From Bacillota bacterium (GTDB taxonomy: Bacteria; Bacillota; Clostridia; Christensenellales; CAG-138), in assembly GCA_023390655.1 (NCBI GenBank), contig JAEWCL010000004.1:99765-163764 (forward strand): DNA of 64,000 bases. The letters are read 5' to 3'. The position numbers were made by a program, and so were the translations under genes. Position 1 is the stretch's first letter, and every line of letters begins with the position of its first letter. This document shows positions 34,902-43,444 of this stretch, piece by piece. The notes under the pieces are model-generated. The model worked only from the letters and a program-made list of their open reading frames with translations. It was not told where the DNA came from and did not search any database.

Positions 34902-35287
34902 TTTATCTTCGCCTCTGTCTTTTGCATGAACCGTTCCGCATCCACAACAAAGCGCTGATGGTCGGCAACAGCGATGCTGCCCGCCTCATCAAACGCTTCG
35001 ATCCGGAAGGTCAATGCGCGTCCCTCCACCGCCACAAGCTCCGCTTCGGCCCATGCGCGCATATGCAGCGGCGTTGCCGCATTGTGCCGGATATCGATAC
35101 GGGTTCCCACGGTTGTCTTGCCGTGCTCCATCGCGCCTTCCACCGCGGCGCAGGCCGCCTGTTCCATCAGCGCCACGAGGCGCGGCGTCGACAGTACGGG
35201 CAACAGGCCGCTGCCCAAAGCCAGCGCGGTATCCGCATGGGCCACCACAAGTTCCGCTTTGCCTGCCATTCCATTTTGAAGCTGCAT
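34898..35287 (-). CDS. FlK-like hotdog thioesterase
   Basis: 129 residues of the fluoroacetyl-CoA thioesterase-like family. Thr34, Glu42 and His68 have the same spacing as the FlK catalytic Thr42-Glu50-His76. Fluoroacetate is not implied; members act on various short acyl-CoAs. The start is the ATG after CGGGGAGAATAGAC; an earlier ATG lies in a terminator hairpin. Confidence 0.82.
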   Translation of the reverse strand: MQLQNGMAGKAELVVAHADTALALGSGLLPVLSTPRLVALMEQAACAAVEGAMEHGKTTVGTRIDIRHNAATPLHMRAWAEAELVAVEGRALTFRIEAFDEAGSIAVADHQRFVVDAERFMQKTEAKIK

Positions 35288-35301
35288 GTCTATTCTCCCC
35301 G

Positions 35302-35341
35302 AAAAAGGGCCGCCCATCGCACAATTGTGCAGCGGCGGCCC
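35302..35341 (-). terminator. Terminator after ftsH
   Basis: On the minus strand GGGCCGCC / GGCGGCCC with inner CACAATTGTG pairing, then TTTTT. It ends just before the thioesterase start. Confidence 0.88.
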
Positions 35342-35409
35342 GGCTTTTTTCTGTTACGGTACCGCATCCATCGCGTTTTCCTTTCGGCGTACGCCTTTAG
35401 GAATATGCG

Positions 35410-37350
35410 TTACGGCACATCATCTACAATATCGGTCTTCGGCTCCTCCACAACGGCATCGTCCGCTTTTTCCTTCTTGCCCGTGTCTTCGCCTTTATAG
35501 ATCCGCTCAAATACCGTCCCGTCGATGCGTTCCTTTTCGATCAGCGCATCCGCCACCCGATCAAGCGCCGCCATATCTTCCTCAATGCAGACCCGGGCAC
35601 GCCCGAACTGCTCCTCGATGATGCGGCGTATTTCCGCATCGATACGGCTTGCAATTTCTTCTGAGAAGTTTCTCTGGTGTCCCCAGTCCTTGGCGATAAA
35701 CACTTCCGCCTGGCCGCCTAAGAACACGGGGCCAATCGCATCCGTCATGCCATATTCCACGACCATCTTGCGGGCCATGTCCGTCGCGCGCTGCAGGTCG
35801 TTGTATGCGCCGGTGCTGATATCGCCAAGGCGCACGGTTTCCGCAACGCGGCCGCCCAGCAGCATGGCGATTTCATCCTCCAGCTTGCTCTTAGTCACGT
35901 GGGACTTATCCTCCTTGGGGAGGGTCATAGTATAGCCTGCCGCCATACCGCGCGGGATGATGGAAACCTCATGCACGGGATCGCAATGCGGAAGCTTCAG
36001 CGCGACAATCGCATGCCCCGTCTCGTGGATGGCGGTAATGCGCTTGTCTTCTTCCGTGATGACGCGACTCTTCTTTTCGGGTCCGACGACCACGCGGGTG
36101 ATGGCTTCTTCAAGCTCCACCATGGTGATGGTCTTTTTATTGACGCGCGCCGTCAAAATGGCTGCCTCGTTGAGCACGTTCTCCAGATCCGCGCCCGTAA
36201 AGCCTGGGGTGCGCTTCGCCAATACGGAAAGCTCCACTTCCGGCGCAAGCGGCTTGTTGCGCGCATGTACGCGCAAGATCGCTTCGCGGCCCTTTACATC
36301 CGGATAATTGACGGTGATCTGCCTGTCAAACCGGCCGGGACGCAGCAGTGCAGGGTCCAGGATATCCGGGCGGTTGGTCGCGGCCAATACAATAATGCCC
36401 TCGTTCACGGCAAAGCCGTCCATTTCCACAAGCAGCTGGTTGAGCGTCTGCTCACGCTCATCATGGCCGCCGCCCATGCCTGCGCCGCGCTGGCGGCCTA
36501 CGGCGTCGATTTCATCAATAAATACAACGGCGGGCGTGCTCTTCTTTGCGGTATTGAATAGGTCGCGTACGCGTGACGCGCCAACGCCTACAAACATCTC
36601 CACGAAATCCGAACCGGAAATCGAGAAGAAAGGCGCCTTTGCTTCTCCCGCAACGGCCTTTGCAAGCAGCGTCTTGCCTGTACCCGGAGGGCCGACAAGC
36701 AGCACACCCTTGGGGATGCGCGCGCCGATTTCATTGAAGCGCTTGGGATCACGCATGAACTCAACGACTTCCTTGAGTTCCTCTTTCTCTTCGTCAGCCC
36801 CCGCCACGTCGTCAAACGTGACCTTATTCTGGCCGTCCGTCTGCACGCGCGCGCGCGACTTTCCAAAGCTCATCACCTTGTTGCCGCCGCCCTGCTGCTG
36901 CATCATGAAATAATAGAAGATGCCAAGCGCCCCAAACAGAATAATGTAAGGCAGGATCATCTCCCAGAAAGAAGGATCGGGGGGAACTTTCGGATTATAG
37001 TCAAACGGATAATCCAGCACCGTCACTTTTTCCGGCGTAAGCTCCGGCTTGAGCTGCGCGGTAATGATGGCCATTTCCCGTGTGAACACGTCCACGGAAG
37101 GCACGACCACGCTAAAATCCGAGCGGGAAGGAAGCTGTTCCTTTTTATAGCTGCTGCCGGCATAAATGCCTACAAATTCACGGTTGGTCGCCTGTACCGC
37201 AGCCACCTTTCCTTCCCGGACAGCCTGCATAAACTCGCTATATTCGAGTACCTGAGACGATGCCCCAACGGGATCGAGGTTGGTTGCCATCAGAATAATC
37301 CCAATGAGTATGATGACATATATCAGCGGCGTACGAAAATTTCTTCTCAC
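35410..37350 (-). CDS. ftsH: ATP-dependent zinc metalloprotease FtsH
   Basis: 646 residues. Two membrane helices flank an extracytoplasmic loop (about 8-125). The AAA module has GPPGTGKT, VFIDEIDAVGRQRG and the second region of homology. A zinc protease domain has HETGH. It degrades membrane and regulatory proteins. The GTG start follows AGGAGGATAGGGTAA. tilS-hpt-ftsH is the conserved Bacillota order. An acidic C-terminal tail is present. Confidence 0.96.
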   Translation of the reverse strand: MRRNFRTPLIYVIILIGIILMATNLDPVGASSQVLEYSEFMQAVREGKVAAVQATNREFVGIYAGSSYKKEQLPSRSDFSVVVPSVDVFTREMAIITAQLKPELTPEKVTVLDYPFDYNPKVPPDPSFWEMILPYIILFGALGIFYYFMMQQQGGGNKVMSFGKSRARVQTDGQNKVTFDDVAGADEEKEELKEVVEFMRDPKRFNEIGARIPKGVLLVGPPGTGKTLLAKAVAGEAKAPFFSISGSDFVEMFVGVGASRVRDLFNTAKKSTPAVVFIDEIDAVGRQRGAGMGGGHDEREQTLNQLLVEMDGFAVNEGIIVLAATNRPDILDPALLRPGRFDRQITVNYPDVKGREAILRVHARNKPLAPEVELSVLAKRTPGFTGADLENVLNEAAILTARVNKKTITMVELEEAITRVVVGPEKKSRVITEEDKRITAIHETGHAIVALKLPHCDPVHEVSIIPRGMAAGYTMTLPKEDKSHVTKSKLEDEIAMLLGGRVAETVRLGDISTGAYNDLQRATDMARKMVVEYGMTDAIGPVFLGGQAEVFIAKDWGHQRNFSEEIASRIDAEIRRIIEEQFGRARVCIEEDMAALDRVADALIEKERIDGTVFERIYKGEDTGKKEKADDAVVEEPKTDIVDDVP

Positions 37351-37438
37351 TTACCCTATCCTCCTGAGGCCATCCGCCTTGCGGCCGCCCCATAAAAATG
37401 CATTACAACAACGGCTGGAAGCCCGCTGCCATTTGAAT

Positions 37439-37467
37439 AGTTTATCACACCGGCCGCCGCTGTTCAA
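37439..37467 (-). promoter_or_regulatory. Predicted sigma-A promoter of ftsH
   Basis: TTGAAC (37462-37467), 17 bases, TAAACT (37439-37444) on the minus strand, about 90 bases before the ftsH start. Confidence 0.55.
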
Positions 37468-37536
37468 TCATGGCAATTTGGAAAAGTCGTCGAAAATACG
37501 GCGCCGCTGTGAATTATGCGGACGGAAAATTCGTAT

Positions 37537-38088
37537 TTACTTTGTGTAAACCTCGGGTTTCAATACGCCGACATAGGGCAAATGCCTGTAGCGGCCGATG
37601 TAATCAAGCCCAAAGCCCACAACAAACTTATTGGGGATGATAAAGCCCCAATAGTCCGGCGTAATGTCACATTCCCTGCGTTCGGGCTTGTCGAGCAGGC
37701 AGACGATGCGCATGCTTGCAGGGTTGCGGGACTCAAGAAGATTGGTCAGATAGTTAAGCGTGAGGCCGCTGTCCATAATATCTTCAACGATCAGGACGTG
37801 CTTGCCGGTAATGCTCATATCCGTATCCTTTGCAATCCGCACGATGCCGGATGTCTTCTCGCCGTCCCCGTAGCTGGAAATGGACATGAAATCCATCTGG
37901 CACTGCACCGTAAGATTGCGCGCAAGATCGGAAAAGAACATGATGGCGCCTTTGAGGATGCACAAAAGAACAACCTCTTTCCCTTCGTAGTCCTTGGAAA
38001 TCTGCGTCGCCAACTCCTTGACGCGATCCTGAATCACATCGTAATCGAGTAAAATCTCCGCCATGTCCTCACGAAACTGTGCACACAT
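37537..38088 (-). CDS. hpt: Hypoxanthine phosphoribosyltransferase
   Basis: 183 residues. The PRPP-binding loop VLIVEDIMDSGLTL and the KGAIMFFSDL segment identify the hypoxanthine/guanine salvage enzyme. ATAGGAGGGTGCGG precedes the first ATG; a second ATG eight codons on is a weaker alternative. It follows tilS in the usual cluster. Confidence 0.94.
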   Translation of the reverse strand: MCAQFREDMAEILLDYDVIQDRVKELATQISKDYEGKEVVLLCILKGAIMFFSDLARNLTVQCQMDFMSISSYGDGEKTSGIVRIAKDTDMSITGKHVLIVEDIMDSGLTLNYLTNLLESRNPASMRIVCLLDKPERRECDITPDYWGFIIPNKFVVGFGLDYIGRYRHLPYVGVLKPEVYTK

Positions 38089-38184
38089 AAAACCGCACCC
38101 TCCTATTATGTAACTTTTCTTATATCAGATACAAACTGCAATTCCTATTGCCGCTTGCAGATGAACCTTGTTAAAACCGCTTTT

Positions 38185-39549
38185 TTAACGCTGTTCCGGT
38201 GAAAATACTACCCGCAGAATGCGCTGCGTACCCTCGCTGACGCGTACGGCGTCCGCGATGGTCCCGCCCGGAAAAAACAGCACGTCCTGCCCGGAAGCAA
38301 TGAGCGGCAGCTCCCGCATGGCCGGAAGAGCCTTTTTATCAATCAGGTACTCTTTGAGCTTGCGCCCGCCGGGCGCGCCCAACGGATGAAACCTGTCCCC
38401 GGGAATTCGCCTTCTCACCATTGCGTTCGGGGGCAGCTTGTCCGCATCCATGTAAGCGGTAAACCCTTCTTCCGGCTGCATAGCGTCCACAAATGCCGTG
38501 TGATAGCTGCCGAGAGGTGTCTTCGTTTCCCCCGGCCAAACAAAGCGCGTTTCAAACGCTTCCTCTTCACCCTGGCGCGGCCGTTCGATCACAAGCGCCT
38601 CATAGCTTGCCCGCGCTTCCATGCCGCTTGGAAGCGCCACGCGCGCGCCGGTGCGTGCCGTCAAAAGGCCGCAAACGCGCAGTATCCAGCTGTGGCTCAT
38701 ATTGTAAAGCGCACCCTCCCGTTCCAGCGCGAGGCGGATTGCCCTCGTCTTAATCGGCGCAGGCAGCGCCGCAAGCGTTTCGCGTTTATAACCGCCCTGC
38801 ATAAGCGCGGCCTCACCAAGGCGTTTCCCGGCTTCCAAGCTAAGATATTCCTCGTCCTGTAAAAGCAGCCCCGCCATGCGGGACATCCCTTCGGCAATGG
38901 ACGGATTGAACTCCTTTTGCAAAAACGGGAGCAGTTCCAAGCGGATCCGGTTCCGGAGGCAGCCAGGCTCCAGATTGGTTTCATCCACCCGATATGAAAG
39001 ACCGTTCTCTTTTATATAGGAAAGCACCGCTTCACGGGAAACGAGGAGCAATGGACGGAATACATCACCTGACACCGCCCGCATGCCGCACAGCCCCGAA
39101 AGCCCCGCGCCGCGCAGCAGGTGCAGCAGCACAGTTTCCGCCTGATCGTCCATATGGTGCGCCGTCACGATCCATCGGGCGTTGCAGGCGCTTTTCGCTT
39201 CCCGCAGGAAGGCATACCGCGCGTTCCTTGCCGTTTCTTCCACGGTCTGTCCGGTACTTCGGCACAATGAAGGCACATCCACCCGCGTTTCAAACAGCGG
39301 GACATCCCATGCCGTACACAGCGTCCTTACGAATGCGGCGTCCTCTGCCGAGGTTTCCCGGATACCGTGATCGACATGCGCGGCAGAGAGATTTTTTACC
39401 CTGCCTGCTGCGCGCAGACCTACGAGCATATGGAAAAGCGCAACCGAATCCGCCCCGCCTGATACAGCGACAAGCAGGCCGTCCTCCTTTACTATGCTGT
39501 TGGCCGCAATGGCGGCTTCCACCTGTGCCGTACAGCCGTCGCGTTCCAT
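38185..39549 (-). CDS. tilS: tRNA(Ile)-lysidine synthetase
   Basis: 454 residues. The PP-loop ATPase motif is SGGADS (about residues 31-36), with AAHVDHGIRETSAEDA and AHHMDDQAETVLLHLLRGAGLSG-type residues further on. The C-terminal substrate-recognition domains follow (RRIPGDRFHPLG and LIDKK). It converts the C34 of an Ile tRNA to lysidine so that AUA is read. The ribosome binding site is weak. Confidence 0.94.
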   Translation of the reverse strand: MERDGCTAQVEAAIAANSIVKEDGLLVAVSGGADSVALFHMLVGLRAAGRVKNLSAAHVDHGIRETSAEDAAFVRTLCTAWDVPLFETRVDVPSLCRSTGQTVEETARNARYAFLREAKSACNARWIVTAHHMDDQAETVLLHLLRGAGLSGLCGMRAVSGDVFRPLLLVSREAVLSYIKENGLSYRVDETNLEPGCLRNRIRLELLPFLQKEFNPSIAEGMSRMAGLLLQDEEYLSLEAGKRLGEAALMQGGYKRETLAALPAPIKTRAIRLALEREGALYNMSHSWILRVCGLLTARTGARVALPSGMEARASYEALVIERPRQGEEEAFETRFVWPGETKTPLGSYHTAFVDAMQPEEGFTAYMDADKLPPNAMVRRRIPGDRFHPLGAPGGRKLKEYLIDKKALPAMRELPLIASGQDVLFFPGGTIADAVRVSEGTQRILRVVFSPEQR

Positions 39550-39663
39550 ATAAAGTTATGATACGCGTTTGACCCGCGTTTGACAAGACTCGCGCGCATT
39601 TTGACCCTTGGCCCGGCGCAGCATGCCTCATCCCCCATAAGCAATTACTATAGCACGCACCAA

Positions 39664-39681
39664 AGTTAGCATTTGCTAACA
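39664..39681. promoter_or_regulatory. feo operator 1 (upstream of -35)
   Basis: GTTAGCATTTGCTAAC, a perfect palindrome except for its central two bases, fitting GGTTAG-N6-CTAACC with the outermost base changed on each side. It lies about 30 bases upstream of the feoA -35 box. Confidence 0.7.
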
Positions 39682-39709
39682 TTTGTGTGCCAGTTTTTTT
39701 TATGTAGAA

Positions 39710-39738
39710 TTGACAACCATGCATTGGGATGCTAAACT
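39710..39738 (+). promoter_or_regulatory. Predicted sigma-A promoter of the feo operon
   Basis: Perfect TTGACA (39710-39715), 17 bases, TAAACT (39733-39738). Transcription should start near 39745, at the edge of operator 2. Confidence 0.7.
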
Positions 39739-39750
39739 TCTCTTGGTAGA

Positions 39751-39802
39751 GGTTAGTATGTGCTAACCATTTTCCAACCCTAACGGTTAGGAGTTTCTAA
39801 CT
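39751..39802. promoter_or_regulatory. feo operators 2 and 3 (downstream of the start site)
   Basis: GGTTAGTATGTGCTAACC (39751-39768) and GGTTAGGAGTTTCTAACT (39785-39802). Both fit GGTTAG-N6-CTAACC. The centres are 34 bases apart, a little over three helical turns, so bound dimers would lie near the same face and block transcription just past the start. Confidence 0.75.
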
Positions 39803-39867
39803 ACAATTCGTTCCAGGTATGCTCGCGCATGCGCAGCATGCCATTTAAAACTCAGGGAGGAGTGATC

Positions 39868-40083
39868 ATGATGCCGCTTTCCATGGCGCAAGCAGGGGAG
39901 AAAAATTACATTAAAAAGATCACAGGCAACGATGAGGTAAGGCAGCACCTTGCAAATCTTGGCTTTGTTGTCGGTGGCTGCGTGACGGTCGTCTCCAAAG
40001 TTGCAGGCGGAAATATGATACTCAACATCAAGGATACCCGTATTGCTCTAGGCCAGAGCATGACGAATAGAATTATGGTGTAG
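39868..40083 (+). CDS. feoA: FeoA family SH3-like protein, first copy
   Basis: 71 residues, FeoA fold (NYIKKITGNDEVRQHLANLGFVVGGCVTVV). FeoA proteins assist FeoB in ferrous iron uptake. AGGGAGGAG before two ATG codons sets the start; the longer open frame upstream is not supported. It lies first in the feo operon behind three operator sites. Confidence 0.92.
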   Translation: MMPLSMAQAGEKNYIKKITGNDEVRQHLANLGFVVGGCVTVVSKVAGGNMILNIKDTRIALGQSMTNRIMV

Positions 40084-40097
40084 GAGGAAAAGGCGGC

Positions 40098-40319
40098 ATG
40101 AAAACGCTTCGCAACGCAAAGCTGGGCGAAACCGTAACGGTTGTCAAGCTGCACGGGGAAGGCCCCGTAAAGCGCAGGATCATGGACATGGGGATTACCA
40201 AGGGAGTGGATATTTTTGTACGTAAGGTTGCACCGCTTGGCGATCCGATTGAGGTCAATGTAAGAAGCTATGAGCTTTCCATCCGCAAGGCGGACGCAGA
40301 AATGATTGAGGTCAGTTAA
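40098..40319 (+). CDS. feoA: FeoA family SH3-like protein, second copy
   Basis: 73 residues (MKTLRNAKLGETVTVVKLHG, RRIMDMGITKG), the more typical FeoA of the pair. Two FeoA genes before FeoB are common in Clostridia. GTAGGAGGAAAAGG before the ATG and a 14-base gap to the first copy indicate one transcript. Confidence 0.93.
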   Translation: MKTLRNAKLGETVTVVKLHGEGPVKRRIMDMGITKGVDIFVRKVAPLGDPIEVNVRSYELSIRKADAEMIEVS

Positions 40320-40354
40320 AGCAGCCTCTTGGGGCTGCACATTTTAAGACCAGG

Positions 40355-40372
40355 GGTTAGAAATAGCTAACC
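40355..40372. promoter_or_regulatory. feo operator 4 (before feoB)
   Basis: GGTTAGAAATAGCTAACC, a fourth copy of the GGTTAG-N6-CTAACC site, 28 bases before the feoB ATG. No good promoter is seen here, so it may act as a roadblock or control an internal start. Confidence 0.65.
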
Positions 40373-40399
40373 ATGATTTGTTTTTAGGAGGGGTGGCAA

Positions 40400-42550
40400 A
40401 TGTCTATCAAAATCGCGCTTGCGGGGAACCCGAATTCCGGCAAGACGACCATGTTCAACGATCTGACAGGCAGCTCGCAATATGTGGGCAACTGGCCGGG
40501 CGTCACGGTTGAGAAAAAAGAGGGGAAACTCAAAGGGCGCAAGGACGTTATCATTCAGGACCTGCCGGGCATCTATTCCCTTTCTCCCTATACGCTCGAG
40601 GAAGTGGTCTCCCGTAATTATCTGATCAATGAAAAACCGGACGCAATCATCAATATTGTAGATAGTTCCAATATCGAGCGTAACCTGTACCTGACAACGC
40701 AGCTTGTGGAGCTTGGCCTCCCCGTTGTGATCGCGCTCAACATGATCGACGTTGTACGCAAAAACGGTGACGTCATCGATATGAAGAAGCTGAGCGAAGC
40801 GCTCGGGTGTGAGATTGTGGAAACCTCCGCACTCAAGGGCCTTGGCACAAAGGAAGTAGCCGAACGCGCCGTGGCGCTGGCCCAGAAACAGCAGAACGCC
40901 GAACCGCTGCACACGTTTGGCGGTACGGTAGAGCACGCCATCGCACACATTGAAGACCTCATCCGCGCTCTTGTGGACGGTAAGCTTTTGCGCTGGTTCT
41001 CCATCAAGCTGTTTGAGCGCGATGAAAAGGTGCGCACACAGCTCAAGCTGACAGGCGATATTGAAGCGAAGCTCGAAAAGATCATTGCCGACTGCGAAGC
41101 GGAGCTTGATGACGACAGCGAAAGCATCATCACCAACGAGCGCTATTCCTACATCAGCAAGCTGATGGACGCCTGCGTGAAGAAGCACCGCCCCGCCGGC
41201 AATATGACGGTTTCGGATAAGATCGACCGCATTGTGACCAATCGGATACTCGCGCTGCCCATCTTCATCCTCGTTATGGGGATTGTGTATTATATCTCCG
41301 TCTCCACCGTTGGCGATTGGGCGACGGGTTGGGTAAACGACAGCCTGTTTGGCGAAATCATCCCTCCCGCGGTTGACGGCCTGCTCGCTTCCTGGGGTAC
41401 GGCTGCCTGGCTGCACTCCCTGATCCTTGACGGCATCATCGGCGGCGTAGGCGCAGTCTTAGGCTTCCTGCCGCAGATGCTCGTGCTGTTCTTCTTCCTG
41501 GCAATCCTGGAAGACTGCGGCTACATGGCGCGCATCGCGTTCATTATGGATCGTATCTTCCGTAAATTCGGCCTTTCCGGCAAATCCTTCATCCCCATCC
41601 TGATCGGTACGGGCTGCGGGGTACCGGGCATCATGGCCTCGCGTACGATTGAAAACGAAAGCGACCGCAGGATGACCATCATCACCACCACCTTCATCCC
41701 CTGTGGCGCAAAGCTGCCCATTATCGCACTGATTGCGGGCGCGCTGTTCAACAATGCGGGCTGGGTCGCCACCTCCGCGTACTTCCTCGGCATCGCGGCC
41801 ATCATCAGTTCCGGCATCATCCTCAAGAAATTCAAGGCATTCGCGGGCGATCCCGCGCCGTTCGTCATGGAACTGCCCACCTACCATGTGCCGGGCGTCA
41901 AGGGCGTGCTCATCCACATGTGGGACCGCGCAAAATCGTTTGTGGAAAAAGCGGGCACCATCATCTTCATCTCCGCGATCATTGTCTGGTTCCTGAGTTC
42001 CTTTGACTGGTCCATCCAGATGGTGGATACGGCGGATTCCATGCTCTCCTCCCTCGGCCGCGTGATCGCTCCCATATTCGCGCCGCTTGGCTTTGGCACC
42101 TGGGAAGCAAGCGTCGCCACCCTTACCGGCCTTGTCGCAAAGGAAAACCTCGTCGGCACGTTCGGTATCCTCTACGGCTTCGCCGAGGTTGCCGAGGACG
42201 GTGTAGAGTACTGGGCAAGACTGCAGGCCGCCTTTACGCCGCTTGCCGCCTATTCTCTGCTGGTATTCAACCTTCTGTGCGCACCCTGCTTTGCCGCGAT
42301 GGGCGCCATCAAGCGCGAAATGGGCAGCGGCAAGCTGACCTGGTTTGCGATCGGTTACCAGACCATATTCGCCTATATCGTGGCGCTTGCCATCTTCCAG
42401 ATCGGCTCCCTGATTACAACAGGCGTGTTCACGCTGGGAAGCTTTGCGGGTCTCTTGGTTACAGCAGCATTCTGTTACCTCCTGTTCCGCCGCAATCCCG
42501 CCGACAAGCGCCTCAAAGTTCATGAAACAAAAGCGGAAAGAGCCGTATAA
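40400..42550 (+). CDS. feoB: Ferrous iron transport protein FeoB
   Basis: 716 residues. The N-terminal G domain has GNPNSGKTT (residues 9-17), the switch region around NWPGVTVEKKEG, DLPGIYSL and NMIDV. A helical GDI domain follows, then the polytopic Gate/core permease with GCGVPGIMASRT and CGAKLPI. It imports Fe(II) under anoxic conditions. AGGAGGGGTGG precedes the ATG. The long open frame on the opposite strand is a shadow. Confidence 0.97.
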   Translation: MSIKIALAGNPNSGKTTMFNDLTGSSQYVGNWPGVTVEKKEGKLKGRKDVIIQDLPGIYSLSPYTLEEVVSRNYLINEKPDAIINIVDSSNIERNLYLTTQLVELGLPVVIALNMIDVVRKNGDVIDMKKLSEALGCEIVETSALKGLGTKEVAERAVALAQKQQNAEPLHTFGGTVEHAIAHIEDLIRALVDGKLLRWFSIKLFERDEKVRTQLKLTGDIEAKLEKIIADCEAELDDDSESIITNERYSYISKLMDACVKKHRPAGNMTVSDKIDRIVTNRILALPIFILVMGIVYYISVSTVGDWATGWVNDSLFGEIIPPAVDGLLASWGTAAWLHSLILDGIIGGVGAVLGFLPQMLVLFFFLAILEDCGYMARIAFIMDRIFRKFGLSGKSFIPILIGTGCGVPGIMASRTIENESDRRMTIITTTFIPCGAKLPIIALIAGALFNNAGWVATSAYFLGIAAIISSGIILKKFKAFAGDPAPFVMELPTYHVPGVKGVLIHMWDRAKSFVEKAGTIIFISAIIVWFLSSFDWSIQMVDTADSMLSSLGRVIAPIFAPLGFGTWEASVATLTGLVAKENLVGTFGILYGFAEVAEDGVEYWARLQAAFTPLAAYSLLVFNLLCAPCFAAMGAIKREMGSGKLTWFAIGYQTIFAYIVALAIFQIGSLITTGVFTLGSFAGLLVTAAFCYLLFRRNPADKRLKVHETKAERAV

Positions 42551-42616
42551 TGTAGCACCGGCGTTGCCGGAACGGATCGTCAATTGTACACCGTGCATCC
42601 TGAAGGAGGGATTTTT

Positions 42617-42766
42617 ATGCTGGCAACCATACTCATTAGCCTGGGTCTTGTTGCACTCGTTGCGCTTGTAGTTCTCAACATGGTCAAGAAGCGCAGGCGG
42701 GCTAAGGAAACCGGCGGCTGCGGCGGTTGTCCCGGCTGCTCTTCCGGCTGCGATCACTGCCATTAA
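42617..42766 (+). CDS. FeoB-associated Cys-rich membrane protein
   Basis: 49 residues. One N-terminal membrane helix (MLATILISLGLVALVALVVL), a basic stretch, then a C-terminal tail CGGCPGCSSGCDHCH. This small family regularly follows feoB in Clostridia and may help metal handling at the pore, replacing FeoC. AAGGAGGG precedes the ATG. Confidence 0.88.
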   Translation: MLATILISLGLVALVALVVLNMVKKRRRAKETGGCGGCPGCSSGCDHCH

Positions 42767-42847
42767 CCGGTGGCTTCGGCCGCGCCTGGGACCTAAGACA
42801 GGCGCGGCCCTTGCCCTATTTTATAGACAGGACAGGATGTGTGGACC

Positions 42848-43261
42848 ATGGAGCTTTCCAATGCAAAAATCAAATATCTGCTGATCATCTCAAAGCTTGT
42901 GGAGCTTAAGGGCGAGGCGCGCTCGGTGGATATTGCCATTGAGCTTGGCGTAGCGCGGCCTTCCGTATGCCGTATGCTCAAAACCCTCGCGGATATGGGA
43001 TTGATTGAGAAGCAGCCGCGCCAGACGGTAAAGCTGACCCAGACGGGGCGGGATATCTCAAGCTGCTACCTTGCGCAGTACAAGCAGATCTATCCGTTTT
43101 TCAAGCAATTTGCAAACCTCTCCGCTTTTGACGCGGAAGAATGCGCGCTTGCCATCCTTGGCAATCTTTCGCAGCGCTGCATAGACAGCCTTTGCTTGGG
43201 CATTGAAAACAGCGCCCGGGAAGGGCGCGAAATTGCCCCGCTCGCTCTGCTGCAATGCTGA
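42848..43261 (+). CDS. DtxR-like winged-helix regulator without usual metal ligands
   Basis: 137 residues. An N-terminal winged helix (GEARSVDIAIELGVARPSVCRMLKTLADMGLIEKQ) is followed by a helical dimerisation region, the layout of DtxR/MntR repressors. The usual metal ligands are not evident: the first helix has no Asp/Met-x-x-Glu, and the segment matching E-x-C-x-x-E-H reads EECALAILGN. It lies after the feo genes and is the best candidate to bind the GGTTAG-N6-CTAACC sites. A GTG three codons upstream is an alternative start. Confidence 0.78.
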   Translation: MELSNAKIKYLLIISKLVELKGEARSVDIAIELGVARPSVCRMLKTLADMGLIEKQPRQTVKLTQTGRDISSCYLAQYKQIYPFFKQFANLSAFDAEECALAILGNLSQRCIDSLCLGIENSAREGREIAPLALLQC

Positions 43262-43277
43262 ATATACTTCCTCTCAT

Positions 43278-43309
43278 GCACGCGGAAATTCATTCCGCGT
43301 GCCTTTTTA
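43278..43309 (+). terminator. Terminator of the feo cluster
   Basis: Perfect ten-base stem GCACGCGGAA / TTCCGCGTGC with a five-base loop, then CTTTTTA, 17 bases after the regulator stop. Confidence 0.88.
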
Positions 43310-43329
43310 TATAAACAATGCGCATTGTG

Positions 43330-43359
43330 TTGCTAAAGTTTTGGAAAACCGTGTATATT
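43330..43359 (+). promoter_or_regulatory. Possible promoter of eno
   Basis: TTGCTA (43330-43335), 18 bases, TATATT (43354-43359), about 80 bases before the eno ATG. The -35 match is modest. Confidence 0.4.
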
Positions 43360-43444
43360 AAGCATAGCGGCACAAATACCGCACCAGACCATGTACAGCC
43401 ATGCGGGCAGAACTGCCCGCCCCACCAAGGAAAGGAGTCATGAT

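Noticed and set aside
34898..35287. Fluoroacetate resistance for the FlK-like gene
   Set aside because: The catalytic spacing fits the family, but family members act on other acyl-CoAs and no organofluorine genes are near.
40367..41416. Frame on the minus strand covering the start of feoB
   Set aside because: Antisense to the G domain of FeoB and to an operator; no protein family resemblance.
41459..42763. Long open frame opposite feoB
   Set aside because: Fully antisense to a clear FeoB gene, no family features, low-complexity charged content.
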